Notes: a model not told the origin generated them from the sequence alone. A stretch of DNA of 39,773 nt from Candidatus Aenigmatarchaeota archaeon (GCA_016783545.1 JADHWJ010000009.1:1-39773), one strand, 5' to 3'. Shown: positions 1 through 5,097, numbered from the stretch's first letter. Made by a program: numbers and translations.

Positions 1-62
1 GTTCCTAATATAGCAGTTATGAATATGCCATATTTTGTTAGCCCGTTTGAATTTTCTGTCAT
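1..62 (-). CDS. 5' end of a possible small membrane protein (partial)
   Basis: On the minus strand an ATG at 62-60 opens a frame that stays open for 20 codons to the window edge. It starts MTENSNGLTKYGIFITAILG, and the last residues look like the beginning of a membrane helix. A purine-rich GGTGGA lies about 5 nt before the ATG, which supports translation from this start. The ATG lies 15 nt downstream of the stop codon of the AbrB-like gene, so the two would be one transcript. Too little is visible to name a family. Confidence 0.5.
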   Translation of the reverse strand, partial: MTENSNGLTKYGIFITAILG

Positions 63-77
63 TCTTCCACCTAAACG

Positions 78-656
78 TTAAATGAATTTTTTGGGATTTT
101 TTAAAACACCTGAAAATTCTATTTTATTTAAACCCGGTGATTTACTGTTGAAAGATGTGTGAAATTCTAAATCTGTTATTTCAATCTCACCTTTTTCTGT
201 TTTCAATATCATAGTTTCTATCCCTGTCAGATATCGCCAATTCAATTCATCTATTCCATTTTTCCCATACTTATGGTTTGAAAATATTTTAGAGTTCAAT
301 ACTCTACCCTTAAGAATAATTCCATATACTCTATCTTTAGGGGCATCTTCTAACTTTTGGAATGATTCTCCTGGGTTAAGAACCATAGCTCTTGATGTTA
401 GACTAAAAAAAGCTATATCAATTTTTATAATCTCATCTTTTTTGCTTAATACACTACCATATCCCTCAAATTCATATTCTGATCTTAATTTTTTAATTTC
501 AAGTTCCATTCTAAGTTTCTCTTCATCTATTTTTTCTATTAATGTTTTTACCGAATCACCTTCACTTAAATTTTCTGATTTGTATGTCCCTTGCGGTATT
601 GTTAATACTAAACTTTTTCCTTGTTTCCATATCTTACCTACAAACATCTGAGACAT
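78..656 (-). CDS. AbrB/MazE-like swapped-hairpin regulator with an unknown C-terminal domain
   Basis: The 192-residue product begins with about 45 residues matching the AbrB/SpoVT/MazE DNA-binding fold: a GKIWKQGKSLVLTIP strand-loop-strand, then an acidic stretch (LSEGDSVKTLI). In archaea such domains serve as transcription regulators or antitoxins. Residues 45-60 are a charged helix, and about 60-192 form a beta-rich domain I do not recognise. At nearly 200 residues it is far longer than a plain antitoxin (about 80), so it may be a ligand-responsive regulator. TATA-like sequences lie upstream at about 681-692 and 703-713. It is probably co-transcribed with the truncated downstream frame at 62-1. 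The specific target is unknown. Confidence 0.7.
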   Translation of the reverse strand: MSQMFVGKIWKQGKSLVLTIPQGTYKSENLSEGDSVKTLIEKIDEEKLRMELEIKKLRSEYEFEGYGSVLSKKDEIIKIDIAFFSLTSRAMVLNPGESFQKLEDAPKDRVYGIILKGRVLNSKIFSNHKYGKNGIDELNWRYLTGIETMILKTEKGEIEITDLEFHTSFNSKSPGLNKIEFSGVLKNPKKFI

Positions 657-779
657 TGTTCCACGTTGTATATTTAATCCTTATAATAATTATTAGATAG
701 TGTATTTATAAAGTTTTATTAGATATTCAAGTCAATATTTTCTAAAAACTTATTAACCACAAATACAATTAACAACTAT

Positions 780-846
780 GTCCTCGTCGAAGACCCAAGA
801 CAGAGGACAGAAGACTCAGGGACCAACTTCTCAGCCTGTTATCCCG
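780..846. other. Intergenic segment with a hairpin and a 23S rRNA-like 15-mer
   Basis: Between the AbrB-like gene and the homing endonuclease there is a stretch richer in GC than its flanks. At 780-808 it can form a hairpin: GTCCTC and GTC pair with GAC and GAGGAC, with one bulged A. At 831-845 the minus strand reads GGGATAACAGGCTGA, an exact match to the near-universal 23S rRNA sequence of the peptidyl-transferase region. The sequence diverges from rRNA on both sides. A T-run (857-866) follows on the plus strand. It could be an rRNA fragment carried by a homing element, an antisense-type small RNA, or chance; no protein frame is convincing here. Confidence 0.5.
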
Positions 847-917
847 GTCGGCGCATATTCTTTTTTAAATAACATTTTCTTTGTATTGTTGAATCTGTGG
901 TCTAGTAAATATGAACA

Positions 918-926
918 TTTATAAAC
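918..926 (+). promoter_or_regulatory. TATA box of the homing endonuclease gene
   Basis: TTTATAAAC sits 21-29 nt upstream of the ATG at 947, the spacing expected for a leaderless archaeal transcript. This favours the 947 start over the in-frame ATG at 911, which would lie upstream of the promoter. Confidence 0.6.
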
Positions 927-946
927 AATTACACTATATAGTATTT

Positions 947-1939
947 ATGGCACTAAAAAAGACTTTGGATGGTAGATTCGTAGAAAAAAGAGTAAAAATA
1001 TCATCAAGTTTATTACAAAGAATAATATTAGACACTAAAAAACATAATGAATTTACCTGGAATAGTTTCGCGAATTATTTGGGCATTTCAACGTATACTC
1101 TAAGACATGACTATTTAAAAGGTATCAATACTTTACCACTTTCCACACTTCATAAGATAATAAATATTAATTCTGAATTGGAATGGAAAATAATAAAAGA
1201 AAAAATTAAAATAATAAATCCATTTTGGGGACAAAAAATAATTAAATATAAAAATGTTAATTTCCCAGATACTTTCTCGGAAAAATTTGCAGAGTTTTAC
1301 GGAATTATGCTTGGTGATGGCTGTATTTATTCAAATATATCGGGGTTTTGTATTACATGTGATGCAGTATTAGACAAACCATTTATGGAATATGTAAAAT
1401 TACTAATAATAGATCTATTTGGTATTGAACCTAAGTTATATTATTCTAGAAATGAAAGGGTTGTTAGATGTGTAGTATATAGCCAAGAATTGGTTAGATT
1501 TTTGGTTAAAAATGGCATACCATTGGGAATAAAATCAAAAAATTACAAAACTATACCTAAAAAATATTTTACCAAGAAGGAGCTTTTAAAGACACTAATA
1601 AGAGGTTTGATGGATACTGATGGTAGTGTATTCCCACACCCAGGAGCCAAAATAGTTTCTGATATATCAATAAAGAATAACTCATTATTGATTGATTTTA
1701 TAAAAGCTTTCAAGAAACTTGATTTTCCAGTAAAATCCACAAAAGATAGAATTTATTTTTCAGGAAGTGAGAAATTAAAAAAATATTTTTATTTATTTGG
1801 TAGTTCTAATCCAAAACATATAATAAAATATAAAACATTTATTAAAGGGAATAAAATACCAAAGAGTAATGAACTAGTAAACCTTTTTAAAGAAAATAGT
1901 CTAAAAATGAAATTACCATACTATGGGCCGGTAGTCTAG
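947..1939 (+). CDS. LAGLIDADG homing endonuclease running into tRNA-Val
   Basis: The 330-residue product has the two LAGLIDADG helices of a single-chain homing endonuclease: FYGIMLGDG near residues 118-126 (acidic residue D124) and LIRGLMDTDG near 217-226 (D225). These enzymes make site-specific double-strand breaks that drive spread of introns or inteins. About residues 35-75 look like an added helix-turn-helix (WNSFANYLGISTYTLRH), probably for extra DNA contacts. The start at 947 is chosen from the TATA spacing; an ATG at 911 is in frame. The last five codons and the stop (TAG at 1937-1939) are made from the first 15 nt of the tRNA-Val gene. It is not inside a recognisable intron or intein, so it is free-standing, perhaps once linked to the interrupted tRNA or to an rRNA site. 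Confidence 0.85.
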   Translation: MALKKTLDGRFVEKRVKISSSLLQRIILDTKKHNEFTWNSFANYLGISTYTLRHDYLKGINTLPLSTLHKIININSELEWKIIKEKIKIINPFWGQKIIKYKNVNFPDTFSEKFAEFYGIMLGDGCIYSNISGFCITCDAVLDKPFMEYVKLLIIDLFGIEPKLYYSRNERVVRCVVYSQELVRFLVKNGIPLGIKSKNYKTIPKKYFTKKELLKTLIRGLMDTDGSVFPHPGAKIVSDISIKNNSLLIDFIKAFKKLDFPVKSTKDRIYFSGSEKLKKYFYLFGSSNPKHIIKYKTFIKGNKIPKSNELVNLFKENSLKMKLPYYGPVV

Positions 1940-1947
1940 TGGTTATG

Positions 1948-1982
1948 GCAGTCACCTGGATTTTTCTAAGTGATTGTAACAC
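1948..1982 (+). other. tRNA-Val intron 1 (D-stem, 35 nt)
   Basis: It interrupts the 3' strand of the D stem after G1947. The BHB has central helix 1942-1945 with 1977-1980 (GTTA/TAAC), bulges 1946-1948 and 1981-1983, and an intron stem pairing 1949-1955 with 1970-1976. Cutting after the second base of each bulge restores a normal D stem. Confidence 0.85.
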
Positions 1983-1996
1983 ACGCTGCCCTTACA

Positions 1997-2013
1997 TCCC
2001 TAAGGGGTGAGAA
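1997..2013 (+). other. tRNA-Val intron 2 (canonical 37/38, 17 nt)
   Basis: It sits directly after A37. The central helix pairs 1991-1994 (CTTA) with 2008-2011 (TGAG), and the bulges are 1995-1997 and 2012-2014. The intron stem pairs 1998-2000 with 2005-2007. This is the classical archaeal intron position. Confidence 0.9.
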
Positions 2014-2035
2014 AGGCAGAGATCGCCAGTTCGAT

Positions 2036-2080
2036 CTGCTTGCTCGCAGAGCTCACAAGTCTCTCAAGCAAGCTCGAGAT
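2036..2080 (+). other. tRNA-Val intron 3 (T-loop 59/60, 45 nt)
   Basis: It lies inside the T loop. The central helix pairs 2030-2033 (TTCG) with 2075-2078 (CGAG), the bulges are ATC (2034-2036) and ATC (2079-2081), and a 7-bp intron stem pairs 2038-2044 with 2067-2073. A repeated GATC at both ends means exon sequence alone allows a shift of a few bases; the BHB fixes the cut at 59/60. Confidence 0.85.
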
Positions 2081-2114
2081 CCTGGCTCGGCCCATTCATA
2101 AATTAGTGATACGT

Positions 2115-2666
2115 ATGAATATCCTAAAATTTCTCCAGGAAGTGAATAAGCTCAAACAACTAAAAAGAACGGGTTGGGTTGAAAGAGGAGTGAAAGATGC
2201 AGAATCAAGTGCAGATCATTCTTTTATGACAGCTTTTCATGCGCTTGTTCTCGGAAGCAAAAGAAAAGACCTCAATATGGAAAAAGTCTTGAAAATGGCA
2301 TTGATTCATGAATTGGCTGAGAGTCAAGTAGGTGATATTGTTCTTAAAGAAGTATGGCCTGGTGGTGGAACAATGACATTTGAAGAAAAGCATAAGATAG
2401 AGAAAGAAGCTTTAGATAAACTTCTTGATAATTTGGACCCTAAGATGAGGAATGAATTCATGAATCTCTGGGAGGAATCTGAAAAAGAAGAAACAAAAGA
2501 TGCTGTTTTCCTGAAAAGTGTTGATAGAGCTGAAACAATACTTCAGGCCATAGAATATCATAAAAAAGGTAATTATAAGAAATCTGTAGAAAGTTTCTGG
2601 GATGAAAATGGTTTAAGTTTTATAAAAGACAAAGAAGTTAAAAAAACAGTTCTAAAAGCAATTTAA
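2115..2666 (+). CDS. HD-domain phosphohydrolase (HDDC2/YfbR-like 5'-deoxynucleotidase family)
   Basis: The 183-residue product matches the small HD-domain family that removes phosphate from deoxynucleoside monophosphates. Motifs run in order: ADH at residues 33-35 (H35), then ALIHELAESQVGD at 62-74. The usual HD pair of the second motif is H65-E66 here, with E69 and D74 also conserved. The start at 2115 follows tRNA-Val by 20 nt; a longer in-frame reading through the tRNA is discarded. A GTGAT motif lies about 4 nt before the ATG. The last codons (KKTVLKAI) lie in an imperfect 24-bp repeat that recurs at 4469-4493 beyond the DGR cassette, so the 3' end of this gene may mark an insertion point. 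The substrate cannot be told from sequence. Confidence 0.8.
   Translation: MNILKFLQEVNKLKQLKRTGWVERGVKDAESSADHSFMTAFHALVLGSKRKDLNMEKVLKMALIHELAESQVGDIVLKEVWPGGGTMTFEEKHKIEKEALDKLLDNLDPKMRNEFMNLWEESEKEETKDAVFLKSVDRAETILQAIEYHKKGNYKKSVESFWDENGLSFIKDKEVKKTVLKAI
2640..2663. repeat. Direct repeat, left copy, in the 3' end of the HD gene
   Basis: A run of seven A and a C, then GTTCTAAAAGCAATT (2649-2663), recurs at 4469-4493 with one substitution and one inserted base. The two copies bracket the DGR cassette exactly. Confidence 0.75.
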
Positions 2667-2998
2667 AAAAATGTAAAAATACTGTTAATATTATATGCCC
2701 CCCCCCATATGTTATCCAATAAAACACTCACATATTCATATTTCCTGAAGCTGAGATATGACAAATCTTTGCTTAACCTTAGAAGAACCTGCAGTTTTTG
2801 TATTTCATCTTTGATTTTTCTTCTTTTTGTTACAGTATCACTATTGTTTAAATCTATAATAAGTTCAAGTATCCTAATAGAAGTGAGTTCTATTCTTTGG
2901 GATAATACAATTCTCTGTTTTCTTGGAAATTTGTTAACAGTAGGATATATCCATTTAACCAAATCATATGCTTTCTGAAAGAGCAAATTATATGACAT
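2663..2998 (-). CDS. avd: Avd-like accessory protein of a diversity-generating retroelement
   Basis: From the methionine at 2998 the product is 111 residues and matches the four-helix-bundle Avd/S23-related family. Visible signatures are KAYDLVKWIYPTVNKFPR, the QRIVLSQRIE segment, LQVLLRLSKDL and a YEYVSVLLDN helix. Avd binds the DGR reverse transcriptase and the template RNA and is needed for mutagenic retrohoming. The frame is open upstream to 3196 and reads through the template repeat, but the Avd homology begins only at about 2998. The 3' end contains nine consecutive G (minus strand, 2706-2698). The present frame gives an odd tail after DNIWGG; one more G would end the protein almost at once. 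No reverse transcriptase follows, and the gene ends tail-to-tail with the HD gene. Confidence 0.85.
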   Translation of the reverse strand: MSYNLLFQKAYDLVKWIYPTVNKFPRKQRIVLSQRIELTSIRILELIIDLNNSDTVTKRRKIKDEIQKLQVLLRLSKDLSYLSFRKYEYVSVLLDNIWGGAYNINSIFTFF

Positions 2999-3026
2999 GA
3001 ACATAAACCGTCCAGACAGCATTGAA

Positions 3027-3130
3027 CTATTGGCAGCAACAGACCCTATATCGTCGTTCCTGTTCATGGGGTCGTTGTTGAAGTTCATGTTAAGAGGACC
3101 ATCATCAGGGTCCGCAGAACACCTCACAAC
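3027..3130 (-). repeat. DGR template repeat (TR)
   Basis: These 104 bp align without gaps to 3606-3709 in the target gene. There are 14 mismatches, and each falls on an A of this copy (minus-strand sense): 12 A-to-G and 2 A-to-T in the other copy. No other base differs. This copy is rich in AAC codons in the target frame, the usual template design because AAC can mutate to many residues. Of 27 adenines, 14 are changed. Similarity continues weakly to about 3148 across a 4-nt length difference. It lies just upstream of avd, a standard DGR arrangement. Confidence 0.93.
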
Positions 3131-3148
3131 ACAACATGTAGCCCGATT

Positions 3149-3451
3149 ATCAAATATATCCAACTGCTTGGATACACACCACAGCTTTAGCTTCATTTTA
3201 CAGTATTCCGCTATTGCCGCTGAATTTCATGCGCTTTCAGACTTTGCAGGTAACAGATTTGCGCCTGTTCCTCTTTCTCGCGACTATAACCGAGCATGTA
3301 GTTCAAGCGCACGCCAGGGAATACTGTTTATTTGAGAATTATGTTCTCAGCAATGCGTCCATGGACGCACCCGCACTGGCGCATAACTGTCTTGGACAGC
3401 TGCCTCTATATTAGAGGTAATTAGAATTTGGGCAATAAGAAATTTATTGTT
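3149..3451 (-). other. Structured GC-richer spacer between target gene and template repeat
   Basis: I see no convincing gene. The stretch is richer in GC than its surroundings and has several possible hairpins: a perfect 16-bp palindrome at 3354-3369 (TGCGTCCATGGACGCA), GAGAA/TTCTC at 3334-3348, and CTGTC/GACAG near 3387-3400. On the minus strand a short frame (about 3320-3225) reads NYMLGYSREKEEQAQ before a stop; it has no reverse transcriptase motif and may be debris. The spacer may be part of the DGR RNA or a remnant of a deleted gene. Confidence 0.4.
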
Positions 3452-4435
3452 TTAATCTATATCATATTCAAATGATGCTTTAATTTTTGAAAGCTTCGCT
3501 TCTGCTGACTCAGCTCTCTTAATGGCTTCTTGTTCGCTTTTAACTATGGAATCATACTCTGATTTTGGAACCGCAGTTTCAGATTGCCTCGCTCCGCTCG
3601 GCAGCCTACTGGCAGCAACAGACCCCATATCGACGCCCCTGCCCATGGGGCCGTAGCTGAAGTCCATGTCAAGAGGACCATCATCAGGGCCCGCAGAACA
3701 CCCCACAACCACAATGCCCGATTTTCTGTCAGACCATACTTTTGATAATCTTCTTTCTGCCTGATTTTCTGTCAGTCCTGTGTTATCCATTATTACTTTA
3801 AGGGCTTTTTCTCTGTTTGGTTCTACTTTCTTTGGAATTCCTGTTAATTGATCATAAGTATGAATTCCGTCAGGAACAGCAAATGCTCCTCTGCTTATGG
3901 GAATTTCAACTGGAATTCTTTCTCCGTCCAAAGGAACATATTTTTCTTCATCCCAGTGCTCAACACCTCTGATAAGCTCTGCATACCTGTATCCTTCTGG
4001 CACAACCCTGCAAACAGGTTTTTCTGCGTCAAAATCAACAGCATCTTTGAACCATACACCAATCCATCTTTCATGGTCCGTGTGTTCAGGGTCTCTTAGA
4101 GCTGCTCTTCTCTGACAATCCAAATATAATTGCTTTCCAAGGTTTCTGTCCCCTTCAGGAAGGTTTGTTATTCTTTCAGGCATAGTTCCTGCCTCTTCAC
4201 ATTCAACAATGTCCTGTCCAAGTTCATAAAAAGAAAGCCATACTGTTAATGGCTGCGATTCTAAGGATGCTTTGTATGCCTGCATTCCCAGGTTTGCTCT
4301 TAATAATGGTATGCCTGAACTGTTTGTTTCCCATATCAGCGCATCCGGGACATGGAATCCCATGTAGCCTGAGTTTGATGTTTCTGAGTTTATCATAGTT
4401 TTAATTGAATGTTTTATTTTTAAAGGTTTATACAT
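3452..4435 (-). CDS. DGR target protein carrying the variable repeat
   Basis: The product is 327 residues from the first ATG (4435); a second ATG at 4396 with AT-rich promoter-like sequence upstream is an alternative start (314 residues). Residues 243-277 are encoded by the variable repeat. Relative to the template, 12 residues change: R-G, D-G, N-D, N-D, N-S, N-Y, D-G, N-G, N-G, D-V, I-M and N-S. The template reading (N-rich, ending in a Gly after DDI) resembles the C-type-lectin variable regions of known DGR targets, where such residues form the ligand-binding face. A tail of about 45 residues after the repeat looks coiled-coil (KSEQEAIKRAESAEAKLSK). The rest (GFHVPDALIWETNS, RWIGVWFKDAVDFD) is unrecognised. 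There is no signal peptide or membrane helix. Codon use is richer in GC than neighbours. Confidence 0.85.
   Translation of the reverse strand: MYKPLKIKHSIKTMINSETSNSGYMGFHVPDALIWETNSSGIPLLRANLGMQAYKASLESQPLTVWLSFYELGQDIVECEEAGTMPERITNLPEGDRNLGKQLYLDCQRRAALRDPEHTDHERWIGVWFKDAVDFDAEKPVCRVVPEGYRYAELIRGVEHWDEEKYVPLDGERIPVEIPISRGAFAVPDGIHTYDQLTGIPKKVEPNREKALKVIMDNTGLTENQAERRLSKVWSDRKSGIVVVGCSAGPDDGPLDMDFSYGPMGRGVDMGSVAASRLPSGARQSETAVPKSEYDSIVKSEQEAIKRAESAEAKLSKIKASFEYDID
3606..3709 (-). repeat. DGR variable repeat (VR)
   Basis: This is the in-gene copy of the template at 3027-3130. All 14 differences sit at template adenines. The 3' end of the repeat (GGGTCTGTTGCTGCCA on the minus strand) is unchanged and could act as the initiation-of-homing region. 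A GC-rich imperfect palindrome (about 3587-3603) follows immediately, reminiscent of the hairpins found after some variable repeats. Confidence 0.93.
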
Positions 4436-4468
4436 GCTAATTTCAATGTGATGGAGAGCTTTATTATC

Positions 4469-4493
4469 AAAAAAACTGGTTCTAAAAGCAATT
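4469..4493. repeat. Direct repeat, right copy (HD gene 3'-end remnant)
   Basis: This copy matches 2640-2663. Read on the plus strand it encodes SFIIKKLVLKAIKDKS and a stop (about 4457-4507), clearly related to the C-terminus of the HD protein (SFIKDKEVKKTVLKAI). It therefore looks like a displaced gene end left on the far side of an insertion. Confidence 0.7.
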
Positions 4494-4517
4494 AAAGATA
4501 AAAGTTAATTTAGTTAT

Positions 4518-4934
4518 ATGAACGAAGAACAGGTCGTTGGTGTCCTTGGAATTATAAAACATAATGACTCATTTCTATTTGTTAGAAGATCTCCAAAATC
4601 AAAGTTTGAAGCGAATAAATGGGGGTTTGCCGGAGGGGCTGTAAAATTTACTGAAAATCCCATCGATGCACTAAAAAGGGAGATTATGGAAGAAGTAGGA
4701 CTTGAAATAGATAACCACAAACTATTTAATATATACAATGGTGTCTTTGATTCAAACGATAACAAAACAAAAAGACATTCAATATTGATAACATTCATCT
4801 GCGATGTAAAAAACAGAGAGGTCAAATTAAATGAAAAAGAGCATTCAGAGTTTAAATGGACTAATCTGGATGAGATGAAAGAATTGGATGTTATTGAAGG
4901 CAATGAGAAAATATTAGAAGATCTGGGCCGATAG
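4518..4934 (+). CDS. Nudix hydrolase
   Basis: The 138-residue product has a complete Nudix box: G40, five residues, E46, seven residues, R54-E55-I56, then E58-E59 and G61-L62. The preceding KWGFAGGAV is the usual strand leading into the box. Nudix enzymes hydrolyse nucleoside diphosphates linked to another group; the substrate cannot be inferred here (MutT-like clean-up or NDP-sugar are both possible). The gene starts shortly after the right repeat of the DGR cassette. Its last codons (GR and TAG) are made by the first 10 nt of the tRNA-Ala gene. Confidence 0.9.
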   Translation: MNEEQVVGVLGIIKHNDSFLFVRRSPKSKFEANKWGFAGGAVKFTENPIDALKREIMEEVGLEIDNHKLFNIYNGVFDSNDNKTKRHSILITFICDVKNREVKLNEKEHSEFKWTNLDEMKELDVIEGNEKILEDLGR

Positions 4935-4968
4935 TCGAACGGTAAGACGCTGCCTCGGCATGGCAGAA

Positions 4969-4983
4969 AGATTAATCCTGCAA
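4969..4983 (+). other. tRNA-Ala intron 1 (variable loop, 15 nt)
   Basis: The BHB has central helix GCAG (4963-4966) with CTGC (4978-4981), bulges AAA (4967-4969) and AAA (4982-4984), and a very short inner stem GA/TC closing a TTAA loop. Removal leaves the five-base variable loop AAACT. Confidence 0.75.
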
Positions 4984-4997
4984 ACTCCGGGTTCGAA

Positions 4998-5031
4998 AGC
5001 TGGACTAGGCTTTGCCTAGTCGATCTGTAAC
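4998..5031 (+). other. tRNA-Ala intron 2 (T-loop 59/60, 34 nt)
   Basis: It splits the T loop as TTCGAA and T, the same place as in tRNA-Val. A 7-bp intron stem pairs 5003-5009 with 5015-5021. The four-base central helix (4992-4995 with 5026-5029) has one U-U mismatch, so this is a relaxed BHB. Confidence 0.75.
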
Positions 5032-5051
5032 TCCCGGTCGGTCCATTAAAC

Positions 5052-5061
5052 GTTTATAAAC
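5052..5061 (+). promoter_or_regulatory. TATA box for the metallophosphoesterase gene
   Basis: GTTTATAAAC lies between the end of tRNA-Ala and the start codon region, 37-46 nt before the ATG at 5098 and 28-37 nt before the alternative GTG at 5089. Confidence 0.55.
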
Positions 5062-5097
5062 CATTGTTCCAATTCTGCTGTAAAGACCGTGATATGT

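Larger units (their letters stand above)
1925..2094 (+). tRNA. tRNA-Val(UAC) with three introns
   Basis: Exons are 1925-1947, 1983-1996, 2014-2035 and 2081-2094, giving a 73-nt cloverleaf. The acceptor is GGGCCGG with TCGGCCC and A73. The D stem is GTC with GAC. The anticodon stem CTGCC/GGCAG carries the loop CTTACAA (anticodon UAC, U33 and A37 present). The variable loop is AGATC and the T arm is GCCAG-TTCGATC-CTGGC. All three interruptions can be folded as BHB structures, the substrate of archaeal splicing endonuclease. CCA is not encoded. The gene overlaps the end of the homing endonuclease by 15 nt, so its promoter must lie in that coding region. The HD-domain gene starts 20 nt downstream. 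Confidence 0.93.
4925..5045 (+). tRNA. tRNA-Ala(GGC) with two introns
   Basis: Exons 4925-4968, 4984-4997 and 5032-5045 give a 72-nt cloverleaf. The acceptor GGGCCGA/TCGGTCC contains G3-U70, the alanine identity pair, and A73. The D arm is GTC with GAC. The anticodon stem CTGCC/GGCAG carries the loop TCGGCAT, anticodon GGC. The variable loop is AAACT and the T arm is CCGGG-TTCGAAT-CCCGG. Position 33 is C instead of the near-invariant U. Identity pair and anticodon agree on alanine. The gene overlaps the Nudix stop by 10 nt. CCA is not encoded. Confidence 0.85.

Noticed and set aside
893-905. GTGGTCTAGT-like stretch as a duplicated piece of tRNA-Val exon 1
   Set aside because: Only about eight bases match and no cloverleaf can be built around it.
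911-946. Upstream ATG giving a longer homing endonuclease
   Set aside because: The TATA box at 918-926 lies inside this extension, and its spacing fits a leaderless start at 947.
2007-2114. N-terminal extension of the HD-domain protein
   Set aside because: It is a translation of tRNA-Val sequence; family homology begins at the ATG at 2115.
3225-3320. Short minus-strand frame containing NYMLGYSREKEEQAQ as a reverse transcriptase remnant
   Set aside because: No reverse transcriptase motif is visible, and it is closed by stops on both sides.
2709-3414. Several plus-strand open frames across the DGR cassette
   Set aside because: They are antisense to avd, the template repeat and the spacer, and show no family pattern.
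4950-4966. tRNA-Pro(CGG) reading of the second tRNA
   Set aside because: It would need a broken anticodon stem; G3-U70, A73 and the seven-base loop fit alanine GGC.
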